DNA from: Thiocystis violascens
Lineage (GTDB): Bacteria > Pseudomonadota > Gammaproteobacteria > Chromatiales > Chromatiaceae
Assembly (NCBI GenBank): GCA_020721065.1
Contig: DYNM01000010.1
Location: 1 to 64,000, forward strand
Direction: 5' to 3'
Length of the DNA: 64,000 nt
Shown piece after piece: positions 12,508-22,725 of the stretch (its first letter is position 1; each line of letters begins with the position of its first letter). The notes under the pieces were generated by a model, which made no database searches, was not told the DNA's origin, and saw nothing but the letters and a program-made list of their open reading frames with translations. Made by a program: the position numbers and the translations under genes.

Positions 12508-13370
12508 GTCGGTGACTGCGCGGCGCGGCGCACGGCATTTAACAGCGCGACGGGCAAGGCGCTGCGGTCGTAGTGCCGTCCGGCGAGTTCGCGCACTGGC
12601 CAGACGCCGATGATGGCGTTGGTGAAAAATAAGCCGCTGGCGCTGGTCAGCGCGGTCAGCGTGAGCGGTGCTTCGGCGCAGGTGATGCCGAATTGTGCTG
12701 CAAATTCAAGCGTTACAGCGCGACAGGTTCCAGCAATGCCGCTGTGCGTCACCGGCGGCGTGAGCAAGCGTGTCCCCGTCCAGACGAACAAATTGCTCAT
12801 GGTGCCGCCGACCACTGCGCCCTGTGAATCGCACATGATGCCCTCGCTGATGTTCGGATCGTCCCATTCGCGTCGCGCCAGCACGGCATCTAAACGGTTG
12901 AGATGTTTGAGACCGGCAAGCGCGGGATTGCTGGAAGCTGGCGTGTGACAGTGGCGAGCGACGATGCCATCTGACCACGCGGCTGCTGGCGCGGGTGGCA
13001 ACGGATAGAGCAACAGAATCCGGTGCGGTGTGGGTTGCTGCGGGGGGCGATAACCACGTCCGCCGCTGCCGCGAGTCAGGATCAGTTTCACGACGCCGCT
13101 GTTGATATTCTGTGTGAATTCAAACAGTTCGGCGGTCAGTTGCGCCACGTCTGGCAGTGGAATGCCGAGCCGCGCCGCGCCAATGCTGAGGCGGTGCAGA
13201 TGCCGCGTCCATTGACACAGTTGGTCGTTGTGAAGCAGGAGGGTTTCAAACAGTCCATCGCCGTAGTGCAGTCCGCGCTCGGTGACGGGGAGCTGGTGTT
13301 GCGGCTGACCATCAATAAAAACCCGCAGCGGGTCAGTGCCTGCTGCGGGTGTGTTGTGTATTGAAACCAT
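12504..13370 (-). CDS. pabC: Aminodeoxychorismate lyase
   Basis: A 288-residue fold-type IV PLP enzyme that releases pyruvate from 4-amino-4-deoxychorismate to give 4-aminobenzoate for folate. The start FIDGQPQ...RGLHYGDGLFETL, the RGSGGRGY loop and GLKHLNRLDAVLAR, which carries the PLP lysine region, fit PabC. An upstream TTG at 13385 is in frame, but the ATG at 13370 is preferred. Its place between fabF and mltG is the usual one. Confidence 0.92.
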
Positions 13371-13406
13371 TGGGTTAGGTTTCAACCAAGCGATAACTGC
13401 TGGCGC

Positions 13407-14645
13407 TCAGAGCCGCCGAAATACGAGGGTGCCGTTGGTGCCGCCGAAGCCAAACGAGTTCGACATGGCAATGGTGATCGGCATCTCCCGCGCCGTGTTG
13501 GGTACGCAGTCGAGATCGCAAGCCGGGTCGGGCGTGTGGTAATTGATCGTCGGCGGTGCGGTTTGATCGCGGATCGCCAACACCGTGAAAATCGCCTCGG
13601 CTCCACCCGCTGCGCCCAGCATGTGCCCAGTCATCGACTTGGTTGAGCTGACCGCCAGTTTATAAGCGTGGTCGCCAAAAGCGCGTTTAATCGCCATCGT
13701 TTCGGCGATGTCGCCCGCAACGGTGGAGGTGCCATGCGCGTTGATGTAATCCACCTGCTCAGTGTTCAAACCGGCGTCGTTAAGTGCCAACAACATGCAG
13801 TCACACGCACCAGCGCCATCTTCAGAAGGCGCAGTCATGTGATAGGCATCGGAATTCATGCCCACGCCGGCGAGTTCGGCGTAAATAGTCGCGCCCCGCG
13901 CTTTGGCGTGTTCGTACTCTTCCAACACCATCACGCCTGCGCCGTCGCTCAAGACAAAACCATCGCGATCTTTATCAAACGGACGGCTGGCACCTTCGGG
14001 ATCATCGTTGCGACTCGACAACGCCCGCGCTGCTGCGAAACCACCGAGTCCGACTGGTGAGGTCGCCATTTCTGCGCCGCCAGCAACCATGACATCGACA
14101 TAGCCATGACGAATCATAATGGCCGCTTCGCCGATATTGTGGGAACCGGTGCTACACGCCGAGACGATGGAATAATTCGGCCCTTTTAAGCCGAATTTAA
14201 TTGATAAATTACCGGCCACCATATTGATGATATTTGCCGGTACAAAAAACGGTGAAATTCGACGCGGCCCTTTATCCTGATAGGCTTGGTAATTGTTTTC
14301 AATGCCGGTAATACCGCCAATTCCCGATCCAATCGCAACCCCAATCCGCCGCCGATTAGAATCATCAATGACTAATCCAGAATCAGCAATTGCCCGACAG
14401 CCAGCAACCATGCCGTAATGAATAAACTTATCCATTTTTTTCGCTTCTTTTTCCGAGATAAATTCCCCCGGATCAAAGCCATAAATCGGCCCGCCAAAGC
14501 GGGTGCTGAACGGTGCAATATCGAAGTGGGTAATCGGTTTAATCCCGCTCCTGCCAGCCAGAATGCTGTCCCATGCCGACTTCACGTCCAGACCAACCGG
14601 AGCCACAAGGCCCAACCCAGTGACGACTACCCTTCTGCCTGCCAT
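13407..14645 (-). CDS. fabF: Beta-ketoacyl-ACP synthase II
   Basis: A 412-residue condensing enzyme (KASII) that elongates acyl-ACP. The start [18 protein letters not shown] at 14645 is chosen over longer in-frame starts because it matches the family. The catalytic Cys is in [14 protein letters not shown], and the two His residues are in [11 protein letters not shown] and [14 protein letters not shown]. The family's C-terminal [14 protein letters not shown] is intact. It follows acpP with about 110 bp between. Confidence 0.96.
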   Translation of the reverse strand: MAGRRVVVTGLGLVAPVGLDVKSAWDSILAGRSGIKPITHFDIAPFSTRFGGPIYGFDPGEFISEKEAKKMDKFIHYGMVAGCRAIADSGLVIDDSNRRRIGVAIGSGIGGITGIENNYQAYQDKGPRRISPFFVPANIINMVAGNLSIKFGLKGPNYSIVSACSTGSHNIGEAAIMIRHGYVDVMVAGGAEMATSPVGLGGFAAARALSSRNDDPEGASRPFDKDRDGFVLSDGAGVMVLEEYEHAKARGATIYAELAGVGMNSDAYHMTAPSEDGAGACDCMLLALNDAGLNTEQVDYINAHGTSTVAGDIAETMAIKRAFGDHAYKLAVSSTKSMTGHMLGAAGGAEAIFTVLAIRDQTAPPTINYHTPDPACDLDCVPNTAREMPITIAMSNSFGFGGTNGTLVFRRL

Positions 14646-14755
14646 TGACGTACCCCTGTCGTTCAGAACACCACCATACGACGCGCCCAGACTGCGCGGC
14701 AGGTGATGTCCTGTGACACAGACACCCACTGGCGCAGTTTGAAATGGTGAAAATG

Positions 14756-14992
14756 TTATGCCTTATGTGCGTTGATGTAGTTAATAGCCTGTTGAACCGT
14801 TGTGATCTTCTCAGCATCTTCGTCTGGAATCTCGGTTTCAAACGCTTCTTCCAGCGCCATCACCAATTCAACGGTATCAAGAGAATCCGCGCCCAGATCG
14901 TCAACGAAAGACGCTTCTGGAGTCACTTCTTCTTCTTTGACGCTTAATTGCTCAATAACGATTTTGCGCACCCGCTCTTCAACGCTACTCAT
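14756..14992 (-). CDS. acpP: Acyl carrier protein
   Basis: A 78-residue acidic carrier. The Ser in [15 protein letters not shown] receives the phosphopantetheine arm. The sequence starts [16 protein letters not shown] and ends INAHKA, very close to standard AcpP. It sits between fabG and fabF as in E. coli. Confidence 0.97.
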   Translation of the reverse strand: MSSVEERVRKIVIEQLSVKEEEVTPEASFVDDLGADSLDTVELVMALEEAFETEIPDEDAEKITTVQQAINYINAHKA

Positions 14993-15102
14993 AAAAATGA
15001 CTTCTCCAAGTGAATAAAAATGATCCTCACAGGATCACGCTGCATTCTAGTGACAAACGACAAGCGATGAAAGGTGCGATCAATATCACCACGCCCGCCT
15101 GT

Positions 15103-15843
15103 TCAACCCATGTGCATTCCGCCATTCACATGCACAGTTTCACCCGTGATATACGCTGCTGCCGCTGATGCCAAAAACACCACCACGCCCGCGATTTCCT
15201 CCGGTTGACCGAGCCGTCCCAACGGAATTGAACTCAATAATCCTTCACGCTGCGCCTCCGGCAAAGCGCGAGTCATATCGGTATCAATAAAGCCCGGTGC
15301 GATGCAATTCACCGTAATTGCCCGCGAACCGACCTCCCGCGCCAGCGCCTTACTGAAACCGATCATGCCGGCTTTCGCAGCGGCGTAATTGGTTTGACCC
15401 GCATTACCCGTCGCGCCAATCACCGACGTGATGTTGATAATCCGCCCTTTCCGCGCCTTGGTCATCCCGCGCAGACAGGCTTTTGATAACCGATAAAGCG
15501 ATGTGAGATTGGTATCAATCACCGCATCCCACTCATCGTTTTTCATCCGCATCAATAAGTTATCACGAGTGATCCCCGCGTTATTGACCAGAATCGTAGG
15601 CGCACCAAACTGCGCCGTCATCTGCGCAAGCAGCGCATCTACCGAGGTCTGATCGGAGACATTCAGCACCAGCCCGCCGCCGACATAACCCGCATCGCGC
15701 AACGCCTGCGTAATTCCCGCAGCGCCCGCTTCTGTCGTCGCCGTGCCCACCACCGTCGCACCCTGCGCTGCGAGCGCCAGCAAGATTGCCCGTCCAATGC
15801 CCCGTGACGCGCCAGTCACCAATGCAATTTCACCGCTCAACAT
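15103..15843 (-). CDS. fabG: 3-oxoacyl-ACP reductase
   Basis: A 246-residue short-chain dehydrogenase that reduces beta-ketoacyl-ACP with NADPH. The start is the ATG at 15843 (MLSGEIALVTGASRGIG). The nucleotide motif GASRGIG, NNAG, the catalytic Ser (ITSVIGATGN) and Tyr-Lys (YAAAKAG) are all present. It overlaps the 3-prime end of fabD by 14 nt, implying coupled translation. Confidence 0.96.
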   Translation of the reverse strand: MLSGEIALVTGASRGIGRAILLALAAQGATVVGTATTEAGAAGITQALRDAGYVGGGLVLNVSDQTSVDALLAQMTAQFGAPTILVNNAGITRDNLLMRMKNDEWDAVIDTNLTSLYRLSKACLRGMTKARKGRIINITSVIGATGNAGQTNYAAAKAGMIGFSKALAREVGSRAITVNCIAPGFIDTDMTRALPEAQREGLLSSIPLGRLGQPEEIAGVVVFLASAAAAYITGETVHVNGGMHMG

Positions 15844-16780
15844 GAACCATCGTCTCCAGCGCCACATCCAGCGTCTTCGGATCGAAGACCGGCAGCGTCG
15901 TCAAGTTGTCATCAATGCGTTTACACAACCCCGTCAACACCTTACCGGGACCGCATTCCAGCGCCAGCGTCACGCCCTGCGCCGTCACCGCCCGCACCGT
16001 CTCCACCCAGCGCACCGGACGATACAACTGCTGCACCAGCAACTCGCGCAGCGCGTTCACGTCGGCTGCGGCAGTCACGCTGACATTGTGCAACACCGGC
16101 ACCGTCGGCAGCGTCAGCGGCACTCCCGCCAACCGCTCGGCTAACCGCTCGGCGGCTGGTCGCATCAGATCGCAATGCGATGGCACGCTCACCGGCAGCA
16201 GCATCGCCTTCTTCGCACCCGCACCCTTGGCAGCGGCGACGGCGCGATTGACTGCTGCCGTTGCGCCAGCAATCACAACCTGACCAGTGGAATTGAAATT
16301 GACCGCTGCCAGCACCGCACCCTGAGCCTGTTCTGCGCACAGCGCCACGACCTGTTCATCGCTCAAACCCAGCACCGCCGCCATCGCACCCTCACCAACC
16401 GGCACTGCTTCCTGCATGAACTGCGCTCGCTCGGCGGCCAAACGCACCGCATCAGCAAACGCCAACGCGCCAGCAGCAACCAGCGCCGAGTATTCGCCCA
16501 AGCTGTGTCCCGCCATGAGCGCGACGGGTTGCGATGTCTGCGCTTGCCACACCCGCCACACCGCCACTCCCGCCGTCAACATCACCGGCTGCGTGTTTGC
16601 GGTTTGATCGATCTCCTCTTTGGAGCCTTGGGTGACGAGGTGCCACAGATTCCGACTCAGCGCATCAGATGCTTCTTCAAAAGTGTGCTGCACGCTGGGA
16701 TAAACGGCGGCAAGGGCGTCAAGCATTCCGACGGTTTGCGAGCCTTGCCCGGGAAAGAAAATTGCAGGTGGGTGAACCAT
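15830..16780 (-). CDS. fabD: Malonyl-CoA:ACP transacylase
   Basis: A 316-residue acyltransferase that moves malonyl from CoA to ACP. The start FFPGQGSQTVGML and the nucleophile elbow GHSLGEYSAL (catalytic Ser) are diagnostic; the His partner lies in VPSHCDLM. Length equals family norm (~310). The 95 bp to fabH contain heptamer repeats, so fabD may have its own promoter. Confidence 0.96.
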   Translation of the reverse strand: MVHPPAIFFPGQGSQTVGMLDALAAVYPSVQHTFEEASDALSRNLWHLVTQGSKEEIDQTANTQPVMLTAGVAVWRVWQAQTSQPVALMAGHSLGEYSALVAAGALAFADAVRLAAERAQFMQEAVPVGEGAMAAVLGLSDEQVVALCAEQAQGAVLAAVNFNSTGQVVIAGATAAVNRAVAAAKGAGAKKAMLLPVSVPSHCDLMRPAAERLAERLAGVPLTLPTVPVLHNVSVTAAADVNALRELLVQQLYRPVRWVETVRAVTAQGVTLALECGPGKVLTGLCKRIDDNLTTLPVFDPKTLDVALETMVHVER

Positions 16781-16875
16781 GATTGAAGTGCTTTGTTATT
16801 TAGAAATGACGACACAAGCGGTTGATTGAGTTGTCAGCAAGAACACTGTTTTTTACTGACAACTGACAACTCATT
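16781..16875. repeat. fabH-fabD spacer with heptamer repeats
   Basis: The spacer holds two direct CTGACAA units at 16856-16869 and one inverted copy TTGTCAG at 16831-16837. The direct and inverted copies could pair as a short stem. No gene is visible. Confidence 0.65.
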
Positions 16876-17832
16876 TTAATAACGGAGCAACACCGAACCC
16901 CAAGTAAAGCCACCGCCAAACGCTTCCATTAACACCGTCTGGCCGCGCTGAATGCGCCCATCGCGCACCGCTTGATCAAACGCCAGCGGAATCGACGCCG
17001 ACGACGTATTGCCATGCTCGGCGACAGTGATAATCACGCGCTCCAGCGGCAAATCCAGCTTACGCGCAGTGGCTTGAATGATGCGGATATTGGCTTGATG
17101 CGGCACCAACCAGTCGATGTCATCGCGGGTCAAACCGTTGGCTTCCAGCGTTTCCTCCACAATCCGCCCCAGCGTGGTGACGGCGATCCGAAACACCTCG
17201 TTGCCCTTCATTTCCATAAACGCAGCTTCGGGACGACCGTTGCCGTGTCCGCCGGGAATTTGCAGCAACTCTTTATAAGCACCGTCGGCGTGTAAATGGC
17301 TGGAAATAATGCCCGGCTCATCCGCCGCGCCGAGAACGACTGCGCCCGCGCCATCGCCGAATAACACGCAGGTGGTGCGATCCGTCCAATCCAGCACCCG
17401 TGAAATGGTTTCTGCACCAACGACGAGAACGTGCTTCGCTGCGCCCGTGCGGATGAATTTGTCCGCCACATCCAGCGCATACACAAAACCAGCGCACACC
17501 GCTTGTAAATCAAATGCCGCGCAGCCATGAACATCAAGCCGCTGCTGCAACAAACAGGCGGTGCTGGGGAAAAACTGATCGGGCGTCGTCGTGGCAACCA
17601 GAATCAAATCAAGCTCAGTTGCCGCAATCCCCGCTGCATCCAGCGCATTCCGCGCCGCCGCTTCAGCGAGATCGCAGCACGTCTCGGTGTCGCCAACGAG
17701 ATGGCGCTTCTCAATGCCGGTGCGTTCCAGAATCCAACTGGCGGTGGTGTCAACAATCGACTCCAAATCCGCGTTGGTCATCACCCGCGACGGCAGATAG
17801 CTCCCCGTACCAAGCACCCGTGAATACTGCAT
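16876..17832 (-). CDS. fabH: Beta-ketoacyl-ACP synthase III
   Basis: A 318-residue initiating condensing enzyme. The catalytic triad is visible: Cys in LQAVCAGFVYALD, His in WLVPHQANIRI and Asn in EHGNTSSASIPLA. It starts elongation by joining acetyl-CoA with malonyl-ACP. The start ATG overlaps the plsX stop by one base (TGATG). Confidence 0.96.
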   Translation of the reverse strand: MQYSRVLGTGSYLPSRVMTNADLESIVDTTASWILERTGIEKRHLVGDTETCCDLAEAAARNALDAAGIAATELDLILVATTTPDQFFPSTACLLQQRLDVHGCAAFDLQAVCAGFVYALDVADKFIRTGAAKHVLVVGAETISRVLDWTDRTTCVLFGDGAGAVVLGAADEPGIISSHLHADGAYKELLQIPGGHGNGRPEAAFMEMKGNEVFRIAVTTLGRIVEETLEANGLTRDDIDWLVPHQANIRIIQATARKLDLPLERVIITVAEHGNTSSASIPLAFDQAVRDGRIQRGQTVLMEAFGGGFTWGSVLLRY

Positions 17833-18926
17833 CAGGCAATTTCCCTGTGTTGTGTACTGCCGAGATGACGACCAACCTGCTCGCTGATGCGCTGCGGGAT
17901 GTTGGCGCGGATTTCTTTTGCAGCAATATAAATCGCGTTTTCAAAGGCCAGCACGTCAGCACCGCCATGACTTTTAATCACGATGCCGCGCAGTCCCAAC
18001 AGGCTCGCGCCGTTGTAACGACGCGGGTCCATCGTGCGGCGAAAACTTTTGAGAATCGGCAGTGCCGCCAAACCTGCCAAGCGCGTCCACCATGTCCGTT
18101 TGAACTGCGCGGTCAGCGAATGGCGCACGAATTTGGCCACCCCTTCGCTGCATTTGAGCGCGACATTGCCGACAAATCCGTCGGACACGACCAGATCAAG
18201 ATCGCTCAAAAAGATGCCGTCGCCTTCAACATAACCGATGTAATTCAAGCCACTACGCGCCAGCAGTTCGTGCGCCTGCTTGACTTGATCGTTGCCCTTG
18301 ATGTCTTCCTGCCCAATGTTGAGCAGCGCCACTCGCGGACTGGCAACGCCATCAACTGCCGTCACCAATTCGCTGCCCATCACCGCAAACTGAAACAGAT
18401 GCTCGGCGGTGCAATCGACATTCGCGCCGAGATCAAGCATGTGGGTGTGCCCGTAAAGCGACGGCACGGCCGTGATAATCGCTGGGCGATCCACATTCGG
18501 CAGCATTTTGAGAACGAAACGCGCCGTCGCCATCAGCGCCCCGGTGTTGCCGGCACTGACGCAAGCATCTGCCGCACCGGATTTCACCAAATCAATGGCG
18601 ACGCGCATCGAGGAATCTTTTTTATTGCGCAACGCTTTTGCCGGCGACTCATCCATCGCCACCGTTTGCGTTGCCGGATGCACACGCAGCCGCTCGTGAG
18701 TGACTGCGCCGAGATGGGGCGCGATCTGCTCCGGTTGACCGACCAGAATCAAGGTGACGTGCGGATTGTCGGCATGAAACCGCAGCGCCGCTGGCACCAC
18801 GACCTGCGGGCCGTGATCGCCACCCATCACATCTAAAGCGATGGTGCAGGGCGGCGCGGCGGGAGGAGTGTTGTCGTGACGAGAACGCATGAGATGCACA
18901 ACACCGCTACGACTGGGTTGACTCAC
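17832..18926 (-). CDS. plsX: Phosphate acyltransferase PlsX
   Basis: A 364-residue enzyme that makes acyl-phosphate from acyl-ACP for phospholipid synthesis. Motifs [12 protein letters not shown] near the start and [14 protein letters not shown] are typical. The GTG at 18926 is preceded by GGAAG and overlaps the rpmF stop (GTGA); an ATG at 18890 is an alternative. The rpmF-plsX-fab order is the standard one. Confidence 0.94.
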   Translation of the reverse strand: MSQPSRSGVVHLMRSRHDNTPPAAPPCTIALDVMGGDHGPQVVVPAALRFHADNPHVTLILVGQPEQIAPHLGAVTHERLRVHPATQTVAMDESPAKALRNKKDSSMRVAIDLVKSGAADACVSAGNTGALMATARFVLKMLPNVDRPAIITAVPSLYGHTHMLDLGANVDCTAEHLFQFAVMGSELVTAVDGVASPRVALLNIGQEDIKGNDQVKQAHELLARSGLNYIGYVEGDGIFLSDLDLVVSDGFVGNVALKCSEGVAKFVRHSLTAQFKRTWWTRLAGLAALPILKSFRRTMDPRRYNGASLLGLRGIVIKSHGGADVLAFENAIYIAAKEIRANIPQRISEQVGRHLGSTQHREIA

Positions 18927-19111
18927 TCAACTGCTTCCGCAGCCTTATCAATCACCTTGCGCCCGCGATAAAACCCATCAGCAGTGATGTGATGACGGCG
19001 ATGGGTTTCGCCGCTGGTCGGATCAACCGACAACGTGGGCTTGGTGAGCGCATCGTGAGCACGGCGCATTCCGCGCTTGGATGGAGTTTTACGATTCTGT
19101 TGGACGGCCAT
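18923..19111 (-). CDS. rpmF: 50S ribosomal protein L32
   Basis: A 62-residue basic protein beginning [20 protein letters not shown], the family signature. The zinc-ligand cysteines of some L32 proteins are absent, as in E. coli. It lies between yceD and plsX, the conserved gammaproteobacterial position. Confidence 0.96.
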   Translation of the reverse strand: MAVQQNRKTPSKRGMRRAHDALTKPTLSVDPTSGETHRRHHITADGFYRGRKVIDKAAEAVE

Positions 19112-19238
19112 TTATTCTCTCCGCGCAGCGCATTAAATTGGTGAATGCCAATAAAAATGCCTGCATAACGTGTATTAAAAAAACAGGATTTAAAATCCTA
19201 TCACGGCACCGCGATCAGTATTCTCCGCATCGCGCATT

Positions 19239-19802
19239 TTATTCAGTGTCATCAGGTATTGGCTTGGATTTGAGCGTGCGCAAAATAGCAAACGGATTGG
19301 GTGCTGATTGCGCTGATTTCTGTATTTTTTCAATGTGTGGTGAATGATGAATTACCGCTGCAACAGGTGGTTCACATTCATCATCGTGATGACGCGCAAT
19401 AATTGGCAGCGCCAGCAACAATTCATCTTCAATCACCAATAACGGTGCCACTGCGTCATCGTTGACCAGCAACGGTTCCAGCGCCGCTGGCAAGGCTTCA
19501 GCGGCTGCTTCCGTTTTCACTAATGCCAATTGCACCGGCGCATCAATCGCAACGTCAACCACTCCAAAACAGCGTTGGCATTGCAGCGGCAATTGCGTTT
19601 GAATACGTCCCGTGAGTAAAAAACGCCCTTGACGATCACGCTCAAATTGCAATTGATATTGCACAACGATAGTGCAAGCAGCAGAACGCACAATCACATC
19701 ACTTAATCGCGCAAACGCATTGAGCGCCACTTCACCAGTCAATAAAAGACCGCTGCGTGCCGCTCGCCAAGGATCAAGAGATTCGGGTAATCCGGTTGAC
19801 AT
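19239..19802 (-). CDS. yceD: YceD/DUF177 family protein
   Basis: A 187-residue member of the DUF177 family, which in E. coli is encoded just upstream of rpmF and affects 23S rRNA accumulation. The family signature with paired Cys (LQCQRCFGVVDVAID) is near the middle and the C-terminal half is acidic. The genomic position supports the call more than any enzymatic motif. Confidence 0.88.
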   Translation of the reverse strand: MSTGLPESLDPWRAARSGLLLTGEVALNAFARLSDVIVRSAACTIVVQYQLQFERDRQGRFLLTGRIQTQLPLQCQRCFGVVDVAIDAPVQLALVKTEAAAEALPAALEPLLVNDDAVAPLLVIEDELLLALPIIARHHDDECEPPVAAVIHHSPHIEKIQKSAQSAPNPFAILRTLKSKPIPDDTE

Positions 19803-19908
19803 AAGCGCGTAAATTTAACCGATTAGCAGCGATTACGTCAATTGCTGTTACTGTCATCTTCACGATAATGAGACCATATTGCGCTTGCAATTCACTTCTG
19901 GCTGCACC

Positions 19909-21033
19909 ATGACCGACTCAAGTCGCATCGCCTGTTTTTTCTCCACCTCCGGCCACAGCGGCGTTGATCGCGCTGCCGCTCATCTCATTCCGGCACTGGC
20001 TGGACGCGGCTATCACGTCGACGTGCTCAAAGTGCGCCAGCACGGACCTGAGTTGCGCGAACCGTTGCCGCCGCGAGTGCGCGTGATCGATCTCGGCGTC
20101 AGCCACACTTATGCCAGCGTGCCGGCGCTCGTGCGTTATCTGCGACGCGAACGTCCCGTTGTGCTGTTGTCGGATAAAGATCGCGTCAATCGCACCGCGC
20201 TGCTGGCGCGAACGCTGGCGCGAGTGCCGACGCGGTTGGTGTTCAGTTCGGGCACGACGATTTCCATTGATCTCGCCACGCGGGGCGCGGTGGAACGCTG
20301 GGTGCAACGGACGTCGATGGGACGGCTGTATCCGCTCGCAGATCAAGTGATTGTGACCAGCGCCGGCGTTGCTGACGACATGGCGCATTACACCGGGCTG
20401 GCGCGAGAACGCATCCGCGTGGTGCCGTCGCCGGTGATTCCGTCGCAGTTATTCACAACAGAATTGCCGCGTCCGCAGCATCCTTGGTTCGGGCAACCAG
20501 ACTGGCCGCTGCTTCTCAGTGCCGGTGAACTCTGCCATCGCAAAGGATTTGACACGCTGCTTGACGCTTTCGCCCGGCTGCGAGCGCAGCGCCAATGTCG
20601 GTTAATGATTGTCGGACGCGGCGCAGCGCGAGAACGGTTGCTGGCGCAGGCAGCGGCGTTGGGCGTCGCCGCAGATGTGGCATTGCCGGGGTTTGTCGCC
20701 GAGCTGTACGCCTACATGGCACACGCCGACGTGTTCGCATTTGCCTCACGCTGGGAAGGTTTAGGCTTTGTTGTGATTGAAGCATTAGCCGTTGGCACGC
20801 CGGTCGTCTCAACCGATTGTCCGAGCGGACCGCGTGAAATTTTGGCAGATGGGCGTTATGGACGGCTGGTGCCGGTCAACGATGCGCCGGCGCTGGCGGA
20901 CGCGCTGTTAGCAACGCTGGCGCAGCCGCTATCAAAACAAGAATTACAATTCGCAGCGCGACCCTATGAAATAGAAATTAGCACGACTGCGTATTTAGCG
21001 GCGCTGGGTTTGCCGCCATTTCATGCAGGCTGA
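19909..21033 (+). CDS. GT4-family glycosyltransferase
   Basis: A 374-residue two-domain (GT-B) glycosyltransferase. The N-terminal domain begins with [17 protein letters not shown]; the C-terminal donor-binding domain shows [16 protein letters not shown] and the E-x7-E region ([18 protein letters not shown]), typical of retaining GT4 enzymes. It probably transfers a sugar from a nucleotide donor in surface glycan synthesis; acceptor and donor are unknown. The ATG at 19909 is chosen over an upstream in-frame TTG. It is convergent with the methyltransferase gene and their 3-prime ends overlap by 13 bp. Confidence 0.85.
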   Translation: MTDSSRIACFFSTSGHSGVDRAAAHLIPALAGRGYHVDVLKVRQHGPELREPLPPRVRVIDLGVSHTYASVPALVRYLRRERPVVLLSDKDRVNRTALLARTLARVPTRLVFSSGTTISIDLATRGAVERWVQRTSMGRLYPLADQVIVTSAGVADDMAHYTGLARERIRVVPSPVIPSQLFTTELPRPQHPWFGQPDWPLLLSAGELCHRKGFDTLLDAFARLRAQRQCRLMIVGRGAARERLLAQAAALGVAADVALPGFVAELYAYMAHADVFAFASRWEGLGFVVIEALAVGTPVVSTDCPSGPREILADGRYGRLVPVNDAPALADALLATLAQPLSKQELQFAARPYEIEISTTAYLAALGLPPFHAG

Positions 21034-22655
21034 TGAAATAATTCCTGCTGCGTTTCTTTAGTTACAAATTCCGATTTTTTCAACACATCGCGCACATGCG
21101 GCAGATCAAATCGTTGCTTTTGTTCCAGCATGGCGCGAATGGTCACGATTTGAATACATGGATAATCGCGGCGCAACAACGGATGATGATAAATGCCAGA
21201 CAGCAACGCTTCTTCAACCATATCTTGCGTTGGTTCATTCAGCGTAATTAAAAACGCCATCACCGCTTGTTCACGCGCTTGATCGCCTTTTAATTTCGCA
21301 ATATCGCCGCGTCCCACCTTGCCAGATTTCACCTGAAACACGACCTTTTCACTGCGATTGCTTCCAGTCGCAGTATAAGCAACGCCATCAATTCCCTTAT
21401 CTGCGCCTTTCTTTTCATTGATCGCAGCTTGATTATTGGTGTAGGTCAACACCGCCCACTTCTCAAACTCTTTGCGCAAGCGATCATCTTTTTTGAGCGC
21501 CAACGCCTGCGCGGATGCCATATCTTTGGGAATGCCAGATAATGTGATTGCGTCCGCAACTTCAGCGCCAAACTTTTCTGTCATGCGCTTGAGAATCACC
21601 GCAATACTTTGATAAGTAATATCAATCCCAATCCATTGCCGATTGAAGCGTTGCGCAACCGCAATAGTTGTACCGCAGCCACAATACGCATCCAAAATAA
21701 CATCACCCTCATTGCTGCTGGCTTGAATGATACGCTCCAATAACGCCTCTGGCTTTTGCGTGGGATAACCGAGGCGTTCAGCGGCTTGCGAGTTAATTGG
21801 CATAATATCATCCCAAATCGCTTGACAAGACAACCCTTGCAACTCATCTAAATAACGCTTTAAGCGGATGCCATTTTTACTGGTGAAATGCAAACGACCT
21901 TCCTGATCTAAACGCTCCATCGTTACAAGAGGACAACGCCATAATGATTTTATTCCGCGATATTCATATTCATAACCGCCGCCACTTAAACCCTTGGCGG
22001 TTAAATTATCATCCGTCCAACGTCTACCATCAGGATCGGCATTTTTGAAGCGGGATAAATGCTTTTCAGAATAATTTTGGTACACGGGATTAAATTGATA
22101 ACGACTGCTTGATTTCGCATATAAAAAAATAATATCAGAATTAGCGCCAAAACGTTTGGCGTCACTGTGTGCGGTGGTTCTTTTCCAAGTGATTTCGTTT
22201 AAGTAATCGCCACCACGCGGACAAAACACGCTATCCAGCACTAACTTGAGATAATGCGATGCGGTGGGATCGCAATGTAAATAAAAGCTGCCGGTAGGTT
22301 TCAACACACGCTGAATCTCATTTACCCGCAGCGTCATACTGAGTAAATAAGACAGCAATCCGCCCGCACCCAACACGGCATAAAGTCCTTTTATCAACTC
22401 AACTGTTTGCGTCGTATAGCGCCCGTTGTCATTGCCGATGATGTCACGCAAGGCTTGCTCGGCCAGCAGATTCCATGTCCAAGTATCAATAAATGCCTGC
22501 GCTTGCGCCTGATCTTCTGTGCCGACATTGGTATAAATCTGGAAATAATTGCGTTTAGAATTAAACGGCGGGTCGATATAACACAAATCAACGCTGTCTG
22601 TTGCAATTTTGTTGCGCAATACTTCCAAATTATCGCCATAATAGAGCGTGTTCAT
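21021..22655 (-). CDS. DNA methyltransferase fused to Mrr-like nuclease domain
   Basis: A 544-residue protein. The N-terminal ~370 residues are a beta-class amino-methyltransferase: motif IV ([12 protein letters not shown], residues ~34-45) precedes motif I ([16 protein letters not shown], ~330), an order typical of N6-adenine/N4-cytosine enzymes related to type III Mod. The C-terminal ~150 residues contain GIDGVAY followed by [12 protein letters not shown], a D...QVK pattern like the Mrr-type PD-(D/E)XK nuclease fold. One chain may therefore modify and cut. The start at 22655 ([13 protein letters not shown]) fits relatives. It stands alone between polysaccharide genes, with no separate Res or specificity gene, which hints at horizontal acquisition. 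Confidence 0.82.
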   Translation of the reverse strand: MNTLYYGDNLEVLRNKIATDSVDLCYIDPPFNSKRNYFQIYTNVGTEDQAQAQAFIDTWTWNLLAEQALRDIIGNDNGRYTTQTVELIKGLYAVLGAGGLLSYLLSMTLRVNEIQRVLKPTGSFYLHCDPTASHYLKLVLDSVFCPRGGDYLNEITWKRTTAHSDAKRFGANSDIIFLYAKSSSRYQFNPVYQNYSEKHLSRFKNADPDGRRWTDDNLTAKGLSGGGYEYEYRGIKSLWRCPLVTMERLDQEGRLHFTSKNGIRLKRYLDELQGLSCQAIWDDIMPINSQAAERLGYPTQKPEALLERIIQASSNEGDVILDAYCGCGTTIAVAQRFNRQWIGIDITYQSIAVILKRMTEKFGAEVADAITLSGIPKDMASAQALALKKDDRLRKEFEKWAVLTYTNNQAAINEKKGADKGIDGVAYTATGSNRSEKVVFQVKSGKVGRGDIAKLKGDQAREQAVMAFLITLNEPTQDMVEEALLSGIYHHPLLRRDYPCIQIVTIRAMLEQKQRFDLPHVRDVLKKSEFVTKETQQELFHQPA

Positions 22656-22725
22656 TGCGTGGTTTCCTTTCAATGATTATCCCGCAAGCAAACACCCCAA
22701 TTCAAAAATTGGGGCGCAACTTGAT

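Noticed and set aside
17514..18836. 440-codon plus-strand frame opposite fabH and plsX
   Set aside because: It is the antisense shadow of two well-conserved genes, with His/Arg/Gln-rich composition and no domain.
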